A stretch of DNA of 64,000 nucleotides from Neelides folsomi (lineage: Eukaryota; Arthropoda; Collembola; Neelipleona; Neelidae), in NCBI GenBank assembly GCA_034687125.1, contig JAQGBZ010000053.1, forward strand, positions 124,001-188,000, in the 5' to 3' direction. The position numbers and the translations under genes are program-made. Shown here piece by piece: positions 49,701 to 63,910 of the stretch (its first letter is position 1; each line of letters opens with the position of its first letter). The notes under the pieces are model-generated. The model did not search any database, was not told the DNA's origin, and saw only the letters and a list, made by a program, of their open reading frames with translations.

Positions 49701-52700
49701 TCGAGATAAAATTAATGCGGAAATGTTGAAAGGCAGTTCCTTCTTCAAAGGCCCATGATATAATGAAAATGTTTTTTTACACTTCTTCTTTCTCTCTCTA
49801 AAGAGAATTGCATTAAAAGAAGCCGTAGACATTCTAAACTTATATGCATCAAGTAAATACTTATTATAATATACCTATAAGCCGATACATACATGCTACT
49901 GACTTCTAAATACGAGTATAGTATTACTAATATTACTAATTTTATAAAGTGGAATTCCACAATTCATTCATGTGTAAAACAACATTACTAAAGAGGTGGC
50001 TGATAAGAAATAATTTAACTTTCTTTCAACCTTAATCCCACACAATGGATTGAAAACAATTTTGTAACTTTCTTTTGTCTTTTCAGCAAAAGATTTTTCC
50101 TTAATCAAATAGTCGAAAGTTTTATTAATATCTAAGCGAATTAAGTCTTTAAACATATTCTTTTTAATAGGTATAATAGCTTGCCTGAATTGAAACACGC
50201 GAGTATTATTCAAATTGAGCGAGAAGTCAGGAAATATTTTTCAACGTGTGGAAGTAATAAAATAAAGTGGGAGGAATTTTTAGATGATTCCGGAAATCCG
50301 GATGCTCTAGAATTCCTCGGATGCTCCTTCCTCCGATTGTCCCCCGATGGGAGGATAAATCGAGATAATTCAATAGAAGGTGGAAGTGAGAAACTTTGTG
50401 CGAGATACCTCATGATGATAAATCCCCGGTTTTTCTGCTAGGCGAAGCGCAATTGAAAAGATAAAACCCGCCATCCCCTTCACTCACTCCTATTTCATTT
50501 CTTCTGCTCGATATCTTAACGATGAAAGTCACGGAGTCAAAAGTAGCGTGTAAAAAGTCAACAGCTCGTTAAATGTTACAATTTCTTTTTTAGTTCAATC
50601 CCTATATAATTTGACTATAAACTTCCAAAGTTATCATCTAATCAACCAATCATTGAGAATTTCATTCAACTTGCTAGTTCGGAATAGGTCATAAAGTCAA
50701 AAGTCATAACCAAAGATATTCCAAGAATCTGGTGATCAAAATTGGGGTGGTAAAACATCTTACTAATTTTACTAGTTGATTCATCATAACCAAAATGATA
50801 AAAAATTCTTAAATGGAATGCTTGTAAACTTAATGTAATTAAATTATATTTTGATTACAGATTCGGGTTAATTGGCGGTGTTGCTGGGTCGTTATCGAGA
50901 GAAGGTTGGAGCGTTGTTTTGGGCCATTATTTTTACCGTCGTCGTCAGTTGGCCGAATCGCTTGTGTTTGCTGGAACAGGAGTTGGCATTACCTTGTTCT
51001 CCGTCTTGTACTTATCACTTGGCCGTCATGTCCTGTGGGCAACGGGGTTTCAAATAGGAGCTGGCATCTCCTCAATCGCCGCTTTCCTCCCCTGCCTCTT
51101 TCCGCGACTCGAACGGCGAAGAAGTTTGGGCAAATTGAGCCGAAGTTCATCCTCACTCTCGCTCTTTCCAATTGGAGGTGACATCGTTCAAAACTTGTCA
51201 CTCTTCTGCGTCCCATCCATCAAACCCGTCCTTTGGTCTGCGGCCTTTGCATCTTTTGGACTCTTCGCTCCGCTCTTTCTCCTTGTAAGACTTTTACTTT
51301 TTCTTGCACCTGAATAACTTTTTCTTACAATACAGGTATGTACACAGGTATGTAGGATACATTATTTTTTATGTTGAAAAAGGACAAAGTGATCATTTTA
51401 GTATTATAACCTTTGAGAACAACTTTTGCTTCTGTTGCTCAATTGGAACTCAAGTCAATTGAAATGCAGTTGGAGAGTTAGAGAAAGGAAAATGAGTTTG
51501 AGCGTACGTGGGGTGGGCTAAGTTACTTAAATGGAAGAAGATTCCTCTTGTGACAGGAGTACTCGGAGATCTGAAGAACTTCCTTTTTAACCAGTTTGCG
51601 GGGGAGAATTCTCAACTTTTCACTTTCGCTTCACTTCCAACTTCTCCTCAACTTGTAATCTCCTTAGAAAGAGTCGCAAACTTCATTTGCTCCTTCATGG
51701 TCACATTTGAGTAATTGAGCTCGACTGTCAAACTCTCAGATGTCTTTTTATTTAGAAACAAATGAAAAGTTGAACAATTAATGATTTATCTATCATGTTC
51801 AAATTAAACTGAAATATTGGTGAAATATGAATGAATGTTAATGAATATAGGATGGATCAGTAGATTGAAAAGGATTAACGACGTTATATCTGTAGAAGTT
51901 AAATGAAAATATTTTAATTTTAATATTTAAACACTTTTAAGCATCCGACGTTCGACATTTTTGCACATAAATGCAAACATTTATATATCTACACTTATTT
52001 TGCTTTGTTTTCTTTTCAAAAAACTGAGACTACAAATATTTAATTGGAGTACATGGTGGATAAATAAAATGTCATATGATGTATCTTGTCTTTACAAGTA
52101 GCCTAAAGTCTTAATTTCAACACGATACTCAAAGTATAATGTTAAGTTTGGTTAAAGTTTTGTATTGATTGAGTTAATTTGATGTTGTTTAGTCGGATTT
52201 TGGGCGACGTGAGGGTTTGAGCGGTGGAAGTCTTTTACTTCTTCAGACTCATCTCGGTCTCGGGATCTCATTGGGAATCGTTATTTCGGGTATTGTGTCG
52301 GTGAAGCGGACGAAATCTCGGTTCATGTCGCCGCGAGTCCTCGCAACTTTCTCGGCCCTCCTTACTGGTAAGCGCCTAGGAGTTCCTTTCTCTCATTCAG
52401 ATCCGCACGCAAGTGAACCTAACGGATGTGCGATTCCTTGAATAGGTGTAGCAATGATTTGGATCTCTTCCGTCGAGGGATATCATTCATACTCGCTCGC
52501 TGCTTGGGTCTATGGACTCTCTTTTGGTAAAACTTGCTTTCCACGCCTCCACAAACCTTTTATGGAAATCGCTCAAAGTGGCATCTCGAAGGAAAAAAAC
52601 CTGAAGGGTCCTTTTTATTCAACTTCACTTGAATGGGACTCTTTCACAAAAATATGATATATGAATATTTATCATGACCTTTTCAACGACTTGTATTTGC

Positions 52701-54809
52701 CATCTTAAATCATCTTTCGACTCAATTTCAGAACCTTCCTTTCTAAAATCGTAATTTGAGATTACCCAACATATTACAAACTTTGCAATTTGCAAATATT
52801 AATCTTTGAGCGGTTTTTATACTTTTACCATTAACCACAGATAGTACTAGTTATTTTATATATTTGAAGATATATTAGATATAGTATGTAAATAAATAAT
52901 CATATTTATCTTTTCGTGTTTTCTCAGGTGCTTATTTATCGAGTCTTAAACTTCTAACGATGGATTTGACACGCTCAAAACATTGGGAACGTGTTTGGTC
53001 AAGCGTTCAATGTGTGATGAGTCCAGGGGTTATCATTGGTCCTGGTCTTTCTCCTTTCATTGGGAAACCGTAAGTTCAATTCTATAATAATTAATATAAT
53101 ATTTACCAAACACATAATACAAATACAGTTGAATGCATGCGTCAAATTAAGAAAATTCGTGTCAAACTTTTCATTTCGTCTTTACACGTTTTGTTGTGAG
53201 TGGTTCAGTAATTCAGTGCCAGTTGAAGGGATTCTGCAATCAAAAGTTTTCAAATTAACCCTCGCCAACGACAATTATTTATAAAAAGAAATTCAGGGAT
53301 GAAATATTTTGAAAAGATGACAATTTAATAGAAAAGATCGATAAACTCCCTAATTAGATTTCATCTCCAAAGTATAGTTGTGAATTGATATTGCATGTAT
53401 ATAAATGCAGAATTGAAAACAACACAAGTAGAACGCATTTATCATCCATTTTCATATTTCATTTAATGTTTGTGATATTATTTATGCGTATGAAATGCGG
53501 ATGATCCGAGTTTCTGTTTCCATTACTTTAAAGTGGTTTCTACGTGTACGCGACTTCCGTCCTCCTCGCCGCCCTCTTCCTCGCCACTGAGCTGATCGAA
53601 GTGAGTCAGTGTGGGCCGGAAGCCTCGCTGTCTGAAGACCACGAGTCTCCGATCCCTCCGCCGCCACCAGCTCCGAAAAACCCGCTTCGGCCTACGCTCC
53701 GCCGCTCCATGTCTCTCCAACCAATGTTTCCATGTTGCGAGCTTGGATGGGGCTTTCCCTACTGTCGAGAATGCCGTGATTGCTACCCGCCTATTGTTCG
53801 TTCCACTTCACTTCCACAGGAACCTCAACGGCGGTTTTCATCAGACCCGGCAATTCATCAAAATTCGGGTCGGGGGCCTCCGCGCGAAATAAATCCCTCT
53901 TTCCCAAGGCGCCAAAAATTCTCTATAAAGGCTCAAATCCAAAATGAGTCAACCCCGCCGCCTTTTATCCGCGGGAGTTCAAAGCGAAGCTCAAACGGCT
54001 CAATTGTGTCTGCAAATAGTTCAAATGGTGCATTGGGTGTAAAAAAGAATCAGCAAGTGATGTTTGCCTCCAACCCGCAGCTCTATTCCCCAACCAACTT
54101 TTCCCTCTCTTCGGCCACAACCCATTCCGAGGGCCTGAAAGAGGAAATGATGAGAAAGAAGGAAGAACCAGCCTTCACCCGACACTACTTCGATTCATCA
54201 AAGTTCCCAAAGAGAGGAGTTGGCCTCAAGAGCCCGCAGGGTGCTAATAAAGATCCTCCACACAAAGATGAGGCCCAATTTCGCGGCTATAAAGTGAGCT
54301 CTAGTGATTTCAACGTCGAAGAGCCGAAGTTTAACTCATTGGGGCGAATGCCAAAGAAACATGGTTCCTTAGACTCGGCTGGCACTGAGGATTGGGGTCG
54401 TGGAGTGAATGTGGGTTGTCGGCCTGAACAACTTCTTCACCATCATAATGGCAGCCCGATGACCGGAATGGGCAGGGGTGTTCCAGGATGTCCTTATTGC
54501 GACATCAATTCCACATTTCCAACTAATTATTTTCCAATGAGTCTCTCGGTTCCGGCTCTTGAGAGTCGGAACAATAGCGGGAACAACCGGGGCGGCGGCT
54601 ACTACCCCTATGTCTACCCCAAGACTCCGTACCAACAACAAGACTTTCATCCTGGAACGAGTTATGGACCAAATGTACCATCGGTGGTGAATCGTAATTT
54701 TCCAGCTGGGTTCTTCTACGAGAAAGACCCGCCCTACTTCCCTGCTCACCCGAATCCCAATCCTCCCTTTGTGAGAAGAAACACTTGGACAAATAACAAA
54801 GAGAAATAG
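43772..54809 (+). CDS. SLC16/monocarboxylate-transporter-like MFS protein with a long cytoplasmic tail (854 aa)
   Basis: Eight coding exons: 43776-43922, 49125-49275, 49424-49592, 50861-51284, 52193-52367, 52446-52526, 52928-53069, 53534-54809; all phases agree, 2565 nt. The start is the ATG at 43776, just after the acceptor CAATTCCAG at 43771. TM1 carries EGGWGW (residues 57-62), the SLC16 signature [D/E]-G-G-W-G-W. FGLIGGVAGS and HYFYRRRQLAESLVFAGTGVGI match TM4-TM5 of the family. A Ser-rich loop separates the two six-helix halves, the second ending GFYVYATSVLLAALFLATELIE. SLC16 members carry monocarboxylates and related small solutes with protons across the plasma membrane; the substrate here is unknown. 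The last exon adds about 398 residues rich in Pro, Ser, Asn and Gly beyond TM12, far longer than usual SLC16 tails. Confidence 0.88.
43923..49124 (+). other. 5.2-kb first coding intron of the SLC16-like gene
   Basis: Phase-0 intron between CAG|GTTCAC and CAACCTAG|GAGG. AT-rich with several short open frames but no family signature. A segment ending ACG|GTGAGTG at 48103 resembles an exon end in a phase fitting exon 49125, but its acceptor would be poor and out of phase with the first exon, so it was not included. Mariner-type ends were not seen. Confidence 0.5.
49593..50860 (+). other. 1.3-kb intron of the SLC16-like gene
   Basis: Intron between TTCAC|GTGAGA and TTGATTACAG|ATTC. An 86-codon open frame at 50181-50441 lacks a proper ATG, has no acceptor or donor and is treated as chance. 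Confidence 0.55.
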
Positions 54810-54863
54810 TGTGTGTTTTCCGTGGATCAATGAACTTCTGTTTACTCACTTTCTCTGGATTTT

Positions 54864-54869
54864 AATAAA
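54864..54869 (+). terminator. Poly(A) signal of the SLC16-like gene
   Basis: AATAAA about 55 nt after the stop codon, in a T-rich context; the natural 3' end of the transporter transcript. Confidence 0.6.
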
Positions 54870-57800
54870 ATTTATGTTTTATGTACCTTCAATACCAATT
54901 TCTATTTCTTTCCATTTGAACCTCGTAAATTGCATTGCGTAAATCACTCGCCTTCATTTCCCAAATCAGCGTGAAAATTTAATCAAGAAATACAATTTTA
55001 AGATTAACACTATAATTAATATTAATGGGTTTTTGCATAAGCTATTAGTATACGGAGAACGTTATTCCGGGTTTTAATGGGAGTTGGAACGTTAAACATT
55101 TTTTAACATTTTTACTCACGAATTCAAAGTTCACAGCTCATTCACTCTCATGTGAAGAAATATTTTATTAGTTTTCTGAGATCTTTATGAACATCAGTGG
55201 ACGATGTTGAAGTTTATGGGGAATATTTAACTCCTTTCCCTCTTTTATTTCCCCATGCTTAAAACTTTCGCCAGACTTTTATTTCGATTTATGTATTGCA
55301 ATATAGTGTTAACCCTCGCCTTCTGCGGTCTCACTTCCAAAGAAAAGTTGGACCTGGCTCACACAGCTTAGAACTCAACGTCCTCGCTATAGCTGGCCTA
55401 TGCAATTTAAATCGAAGTTCTTCAAAGATCCGTCCTTTGTGATGGAAACTTCTTGTCAAAAGAGTCGAAAATCCTTTGGGCTTTATTATTTTTATTTTGG
55501 GAAAAATTGAAAGTAAAATGGTTTGGTAAGTCCAATATTAAATATAGTTTGTTTTGATATTCATGCCAAACACGAAATTCCCTTTTTATAAACCTTTAAT
55601 AGCCAACATTCAAATATTTCACAAAAGGTAGAAGACTCAAAAGATTGATAAAACATTCTTGTTAAAAATGGATTAGGAATACCTCTGCGGCATTTCAAAC
55701 TTCTTAATTTATTTATTTAACCTTCAGGTCCATGTAGACTGAGATGCTGTGATCAATAGAGCAATTGGATTGATGGTGGAGTGAAAAAGTCAACATGCGT
55801 TCTTGAATAATTAAACAGATTGTCACTACGTTGAAACCCAAACCGGATTTCAAACATTCAACCTTCATTTAATTTAAGAGGATTGTGGTACCTTACCAAT
55901 ACCGATACAACTACTATACTAGATGTAGTTTGGCCAAGAAGTGGTGAACCATAAATAAATCCCATTGATTCCCCAAATCCTTAAAATCAAAAATTAAGCG
56001 AAGGCCCTCTTTGACTTTCTCTCACCCATTTCCCCCTTGTGGCTCGTAGATTCGGAAAGAGCGAAGGACCGAAAACCATAAATTTTGTCGCTCGGCTTCA
56101 AAAACACCTTTTTGGACGGACAGGAAGGAAAGAAATTCTCCCTATCCCTTTTTATGCCATGGACTTGAGCCAAGCAGGACAATAAAATGTACTACAGAGT
56201 GACATGGAGCATCATAGTCCAAGTTCTTATACAACCCACCATCCTATTTTTATTATACTAAAGATCATCCCCTTTTGCCTATGCAGGCGATCATAATTCA
56301 ATTCACTCTACTAGCTTCAAATAACTTACAGAATGTTTGGAAAATATTTTACAATACATCCCCCGCACTTTCTCCGCACAAGAAGTTTCAAGTTCTTTGC
56401 CCTTCTTCTTCGCAAACTACTCAATGTAGTGTGTTGATCCAAAGTTGACTCCGCTTTGGCTTTCAATTCCATCAGGGAAAGTAAGCACTTGAACCTCAAA
56501 TATGATGAAAATGGAACTGAATCTCCGTCACGTTCCTCATCTTCAAAGTGAATTGTGTGCATATGGTACATAATATAAAGACTGCATAAAGGAAGAATAT
56601 CATCCTACAATCATCCTATCCAATATCATGCATATTACTCCCACTTATATAAGTAAATACTACTGTGCAAAAAATACTTACCTATATGAATATCAAAGTT
56701 TTCAAATTTCAATTGAACTCAAGTTACTTTCATATAAATACTACTATACTCTATGTACAGATACAGATAGTAATACAGTTAAATACGATTTAGTAAATAA
56801 AACCACCAAAGCCATTCGTATACAGGATTCGTGTATGTATGTACTAGTAAGTACGAGTATAATATGTGTAGGTTCCTATTGAGTCACTTTATTTACGTTT
56901 CGTGAATATACGCATTTATTATTTATTATGTTCAAGTACTTCTAACGTACATCTAATGTAAGTATGAAGTTATATGGTGCAATTTCTTGAGGAAGTAATG
57001 TGTATACATTTTAATATAAAAAAGAATATTAATTGACGCATTAGAAATACATGAATAATGTATGGGTGCATTAGGAATCTCTAAGGAAGATATTTCGGTT
57101 TCGCGTTTTTAGCCTTTCAGACTTGATATGCAAAAGCGGGTCGAAAGAGGAGGTTTGTGGGCTTTGGGTAATTGAAATGGAAGGTTGAGAAAGAATATTA
57201 ATGAGAATCTCACCAAAGTCTTTGGCAGACTTCCCTTACAATTTGAATATACGCAAAATCAGCAGAACACAACATGTGTATTTATTAGAATGGGGATTTC
57301 ATCAATGTTTTCTTATTTGGTTTACTTTTACTTAATATTAAAATGAAAACCGGTAATGGTAATGCTAGTATTTATTCAATAATTCAAAATAATACCCAAA
57401 AATAATAAATAATAGGTAGTTATATTGTATTATGATAAGATATTAAAGAATTTTAAATGAGATTAGATAAAATGTCTAATATCTATTTAATGTGAGTAGG
57501 AAGAATTTTGAAAGAGGCTTAAAACACAATTTGTAATTTGTAAATGAAGAAAGTTTGAGAAATTCTTATCTTGTCTTTTCACGAGACAATTTAAGATTTT
57601 GAAAGGAAGGAAGGAAAAGGTGATCCTTTTGCAAATCCCTTAATCCCTCCCTTTCGCCATTTTTCGCAAATCTTTTCCCAATCTTGCGATTTGTGTTAAA
57701 TGTACTGTAAGAGAATTACCAATCTACTTATATGTATGGTACTTAAGGGATATAAGGGATTTAAAAGGTCGACATAAGAGAAGGTTTAATCTCTTGTTAA

Positions 57801-60800
57801 ATCTTTAAAATCTTTTATCAGCTAACAAAATAATGCAAAGTAACTTTTTTGATTAACTATCTATTTAACAACCGTCGCCCATTTATGTTTAATATGGATT
57901 CAAATACTAACAACACGTACATAAATTATTTAATATACCTATTTTTATTATGCAAGTAGATACTCTTAGAGTCTACATTTTACATGATTCGATTTGTTGA
58001 TGTAATTACTTATATTAATAGTAAAAGTATTTCATAAAATACCCTTAACCACAAATTGAAGAATTCATGCGAAGGGTCTCATTGGACTATTATGAAATTC
58101 TCAAAGGAAATTAAGAGCGATTAAATGAAGCAGGGATAATGGGGAAAGCACATAATAATAATGATAATGAATAATATTTGTTTTAATCAAGTGATACAAT
58201 CGTCTTTATGGGAGCTCCCTCAGGAAGCGCCTCATTTTCTCAACATTTTTAAGACATTAAAAGAAAGTTGTCTATTTCACTCGAGAACATTTGAAGTTGA
58301 AGAAAGAGAAGTTGGCTCGAGATCCATTCAACCTAATTTAAAATCAGTGGGGAATGTCTCAAGGGACTTCATCTCATTATTAAATGTTTTTGAGCGTGTG
58401 TGTGTGGATGGGAGTAGGCGTGTGCATTGTCGAGAGAGTCAGAGAAAGTAAACGTTCCAAATTGGCCCAAGCTCTTTCCACTTACTATTTGATGATGGAA
58501 GATTGTGCAAGAGAGCAAATAAAAGTCTAAACACATCGTATTTGTTTGCAATATCAACTTTGGTGGATTTGAAATATTTATTTAGCTGGGAAAGTACCTT
58601 GTCTTTGGCATTCAACTTCTAAAAATGGGCTTCCGTCTCACTCAGTTAAAAAATGAAAAAAAGCCCTTTTATGTCATTCTCTTTCAACAGCAATTCATGA
58701 ATTAAGTAAATCACGAAGGTATGTTTCGGTTGTGGATTTGAAAAAGAATAAATTGGAGTCGAGACGGAAATGGGACAGCCAGGACATGAAAATGTTGAGA
58801 GGAAGGATAAAGTGATAAATAATGAATTGAAGATGAGGGAGAGGAAAAGTTGGGGAATGTGGGTCAGTGGATGAAAAGGAGAAATTAGGGAGGAAATTAT
58901 GAGCCGAAGAATGTCAATCCTCCAATGTTTTCCCTTTTAATGGAGGGACTTCATAGGGGAAGATAACCCATAGATAATTCGGATCATTCCTATATCTAAC
59001 AAGGTTAAGGAACCAAATCCCGACTTATGATTATGTGGGAAATGGTAAAAAGAGTTTTTGGAATCAGACGAAAATGAGAGAAAACCACGTTTGGGCTCTT
59101 GGGTCTTTCTTCGTCCCACTTCCCATTCCATCCACAAGGCTCTCTCCGAAAGAGGAAATCCTCTTCCGGAGGATGAAAAAAGGCTCATTAAAAAGAATGG
59201 CCCTTCTTTATGATTCCTCATCAGGAGACGTTGGAGAGATTGAACATTCATTTTTCTCCTCTTCATCTTCGCTTAATGTCCACTCGCTTCGAGATTAAAT
59301 ATCGCTATCTGTTTATAAAAAAATGTCATTGTGAGGGCAAATGGGACAATTTCATGAGAGAGGGTCTGCACTTTTAAAGAGGAAATTTCCTCAACTTCCC
59401 TTCCCTTTCTTCATCTTCAAGGAGGAATTGTAGTGCTCGTACAATGGAGTGTTGGGCGAACAAAACGTGTAAATTAATTTAAGAAGGTCCCTTGTGCTTC
59501 ATCAACTTTAGGGCTCTCGTAGTTGAATGAGGCCCCAAGGATCACGATCTCATGTGATGAACTTGATTAAAACTTTGTTCACTTTTGGTAAATATTTTTT
59601 TATGAAATATTAGATAAATGGAACGTCCAAACAGAAGATAATGAAATTAAAGAAAAAAGAAATTCTTTTTTATTTTTTACACAATATTTTCAATTTTCTG
59701 CTTGTGAGTCAAAAGTAAGAACGCCTTTGATTTTTCCCATAAACGTAATATGACTCAATATGAGCACGAATCCTCAAATTGAATAGACAAGATAATAAGA
59801 GCTGATTTCATTTATTTGGGCTTTTATCCCAATTTCAAAGGAACTTCCATATCATTAATCCCATGTAAAATTACGACCGCAGTTTATAAGACAGCTGACA
59901 TTCGTGGCTTCTATTTTATAGAGACAAAGGCATCAAAGGCTATACGTGTATGTAATCTATGGTCTTAAGTGTTGTACATACATACTTACTAGAGAGCATT
60001 TAGACATCTCCTATCTATCTCCAACTGGGAGGTTATTCCAGATGGGCCGAAGATTAAAGAAGGCTAAAGGCATCTATTTTGCGAAAGGGAAGTGAAAGAA
60101 AAGTCGGTTCAAAAGTTTTCCACGTAAAACTATTCCCAAATGCCTTCCCGATCCTCCTTTAGACAATGAAAAATCGGAAATTAAGATCTTATCCAATTAA
60201 ATTCCGATCCTACCCGAGATCCTCGTTACCTTACCAAATCCCGCCTCCGGATCCGTTTCTTACGCAAGTTGAGATCAATTGTATTTATTTTTCATTAATC
60301 CTACCCTGACTTTATATTGTGAGCTACTGCTTTGGATAATGGGATATTTAATTCTACTTGTGTTTTTAATTGAAACAATATTATTTTAATGCGAATTGAA
60401 AGGGAAATGCATGTGAGGAAACTTTCACCTACTGAGCTATCCAAAGTTTTTTGTTAAAATAAACTGACTTGTTGTTTACAATTCACAACTATACTTTTGT
60501 ACAAATAATAATCTTTATTTGCATATAAGGATATTATTTAAATATAAGTTGAATAACATTTATGATTTAGACGATGTGTAGACAACTTTAGTTCAATATT
60601 GATCAAGTTACATTGGGCCATTTAACCCAGACCAACATGGTACACTACGTTAGCATTTTAACTTTTTAAAGCTGTCGTAAGCAATAATATTTTTTATTTT
60701 GACGATATATGAGATTTTTGCATATAAGTACTGATAGTATTGATATATTTATGTAATCTAACGTATGATTTTCCGTTAATTTATCTAGGTCGACTATTTT

Positions 60801-62388
60801 GTGAAGCTTTTTAATCTTTTTGAACTCAAAGTCAGAGAATCCTTTAAATTTTAAAAATGAGTGGAATTTAATAGTAATGAAAATTAGTTTAATATTCTCG
60901 TCTTTTAATTTTCCCATTTGAAATCAGCATTTGGTAGTTTAAATAAAGAATGCATATAAAGTTTTAAGATGAAACTCGAGTTCCCATTACCTTACATTCC
61001 ATCTCATAATCCAAAGTTTTCATTTGTGCGACAGGGCCCAAGTTTCAACTTTAAAACTCCTCTTTTATCCATTTAACTCTCCATTTGCATAAAGGAGTCG
61101 TAAGTTGAGAGGAATCGAGAGAGAGAAAAAAATTTGATTTTTCCAATTTGATTCTTCTTGGGTTAAGTTACGGAGAAACTTTGAAAAGAAAATGAGACGG
61201 AACTAGAATGGGGAGAAGTGAAGGGTCCCTCTGAATGTATGTACTTGAGAGAGAAAAAACTTTTCTTGTGGGTTAAGAACGAGGGAATTCGGAATCAATT
61301 AGCTTCCCCATCGATCTCCCCCATAAGAAATATGCTCAGGGAAAGAGGGACTTCTTCCCTTACGGCTCTCGTAATGAGGAAATTCTTTCCATTTCACCCT
61401 CAACACAAATCCATCCCACCGTGCTCTTTCCCTCAAAGGGAAGTGAAATGAAGAATGGATACATCCACGCCAAAATAACTCAACTCATGAATGGGAAATG
61501 GGCCTTAAATTTTTAATTTGAATAATGGAAAGAGTCAGAGAAGCGAAAATGGGAGGTTTTGTGGATTCGCCAATTTAATTGGATTCAAAACCTCATGTCA
61601 GCATTGACACTCTAAATTCTTCCGGTTAAGTTGATCATAACTACAGGAATGTATGTACTGGAATGCTTTTACTAAAAGGACCTAATCTTCCCTTCAAAAT
61701 GTTCTATCCTTATCGCTTCATTATTTTCGAAAAGGTTTAATCCTGATCCTTCATCTGAAATACATTAACTCAAATGTTCCATAGCATTTTATCTTTTAAT
61801 TAAACATAATAACGATTCTTACTTAATTAATATGAATTTATAAATACCTTGTTAGGCACAACAAATATTAATATCAAGTCTAGCGATGTAATTTATAAAT
61901 ATTAACTTAATTAAACAACACATTATTTATGGTTTCTTGTTATTCTCTACCTCATGGATCATAAATAATATTCACTTACAATTAATATTTATTTACTAAA
62001 ACAAAACAGCCATAGTTTGGCTTCGCTATCATTGTGTATTTACATTGTTTAGTCTATTTGACCATCCTAATGAGGATGATAATGGAGCTGAGCGAAGCAT
62101 GACGAAATGAACTCATTTAAAGTCCAAGTTGATAAAGAGTCAAAACAGAGTTTAATCTGTGTGGATTATGAATGAAAAAGGAATTAAGAAGACCTTTGTC
62201 AGTAGTGTCTCACCAACGTCCTTAATGTGTCTTGTAAGACGAACCATCTGTTCTTAATAGATAAGTAAGTGTGAGTCAAGAGGAGTTCCACCTCAGTTCG
62301 GATTGTTCTTTACTGAGTGTCAGTAGGGTGACAGTGTGTGTGGTGGTGGTTTTCTTATCTTTCAATTCTTCTCATCAATTTCCCCCAG
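54870..62388. other. 7.5-kb AT-rich spacer without a recognised gene
   Basis: Many short open frames occur on both strands (for example 56326-56571, 58161-58451, 58937-59298), often overlapping in opposite directions. None shows a family motif, signal peptide or flanking splice pair convincing enough to call. The right part may contain 5' exons or introns of the gene that begins by 62389. Confidence 0.45.
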
Positions 62389-63910
62389 CTGGTTCGGATG
62401 GGTCCGCCGAGTCGGCTGCTGCAGTTGCGACGAGAGTCGAACCTCAACCTCCGAACCACCACGGTAGGGGAATGATAACAAAAATATTCATTGTTCGATT
62501 TGAAACCATTACTATGTACGGTTTATTTATTAGGTGACGGCGGAGGAAGTCACGGCGTCTTATAAGATCACTGGGTGAGTTTTCTCTTCTTATACTCCAG
62601 ACTTGGCAAAGAGACATTTTTACAACACACGAGGGCCGAGAAGAAATTCATGCGGGAGAAACCCACAATTTATGGTTGAACACATTCATCTTGGAGTGTC
62701 ACGGCCGTGTGGGTGTGAGAATTTCAAAAACCCTCACCAAGAGAGATATACGAAACTCATTTTTCAAAACCTTAAAATCATGATTCATTTTTGTTATCAA
62801 AAGCCTGAGGTCTCACGAGTTCCCGGTTGTAGGCCTTTTCGTTCATCCGAGGATTCTCCCTGGATTCTCTTACAGGTTTTGTTTGTTGAACGTTAAATCC
62901 GCCTAAACAAATATTTGGATTCCTATAATTCCATTTTTAATGGTTAGTAGGGGCAAATGCTATGGCGCAATTGTGTATTAATTAAAATGTTCAGTTGACG
63001 TATGAAGAGTTTAATGAAACGTGTGTTTGTAGGGTAAGGGCATTGAGTGGAAATAAATGTCTGTTTGGTGGTCGAGCATTGCAGCTGTTATCGATAGGGC
63101 AAGGGTATGGGAAGAGGATTACATTCAAGGCTGACGAAGGAGAAAAAAATGGAAATTCGTAATGACAATTTAAATTACTTTCAATATCGATACTTTCAAT
63201 TTTAATTGCAGGTAAAAATATCATGTGGCTAAATGAAATGACTATAATACCTACAAATACTTTAGTACTACTAACATTATATTTTATATATTATATCCCA
63301 TATTACATTTAGAATGACTATTCAAAGAACTTATTAATGATTGCTGCTGGTTAACTATTTGAATATAACTAATTTATATTTAATATTACATTGTTTAATT
63401 TAATTATTGAATGACCCCCACTTTATTTTATCATTAATTTCTTTAACCAATGAAATAAACCGAAACTGAATAGGAATGTCTTCAAAGATATCCAGTATTT
63501 AATTGTAAGGAATAATAAAAGTTATGAGCAAGGTTCTCTCTTGATCAATGAAAAAAAGAAAAAGTAATTATGAAAGCGAAATTCCATAAAGCGGCTTATG
63601 GGCCCGATCAGACAATAATGTTGTTTCGAGTACCGTTTAGGTGAAATTGGGGATAAGTAATAGGAGGTTTTTGCAGGAATTACTTCTGGTCGGATTCCCG
63701 TGAGGAGGGTTTTGGATTCGAGTTGGAGGTCGTGGCCCCTGGAGACAAATTTCAGATGTACGACGCGAACCATAATCGGATTGGGAATTGCGAAGTCATC
63801 AACAACAAGGTAAGAAAAGAGTCTCTCTTACCTTGAGCTCAAATCTCTTTCTCTGTTATAGTCTCCACAACAAGAGCAATCCCATTTGATGTGGCCGGAT
63901 GGGACGATTG
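62389..63910 (+). CDS. Partial multi-exon gene of unrecognised family, runs off the right edge
   Basis: Five exons with matching phases: 62389-62463, 62534-62574, 63033-63104, 63677-63809, 63862-63910. Acceptors are TTTCCCCCAG, TTTATTAG, GTTTGTAG, TTTTTGCAG and CTGTTATAG; donors GTAGGG, GTGAGT, GTATGG, GTAAGA and GTGAGG. The translation includes TAEEVTASYKITGVRAL, NKCLFGGRALQLLSIGQG, NYFWSDSREEGFGFELEV, APGDKFQMYDANHNRIGN and SHLMWPDGTIG. Nothing hydrophobic enough for a membrane segment is seen. The pattern (Gly- and Trp-containing beta-rich stretches) suggests a globular domain, but I do not recognise it. An ATG at 62398 in the first exon could be the start, though upstream exons are equally possible. 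The last donor, at 63911, shows that the gene continues beyond the window. Confidence 0.6.

Noticed and set aside
50181-50441. 86-codon plus-strand open frame inside a transporter intron
   Set aside because: Begins at TTG, has no splice sites or family motif, and including it would break the phase-consistent intron.
58937-59298. Opposed 109- and 87-codon open frames
   Set aside because: Both frames look like chance openings in a less AT-rich stretch: no start context, no motif and no adjacent splice signals.
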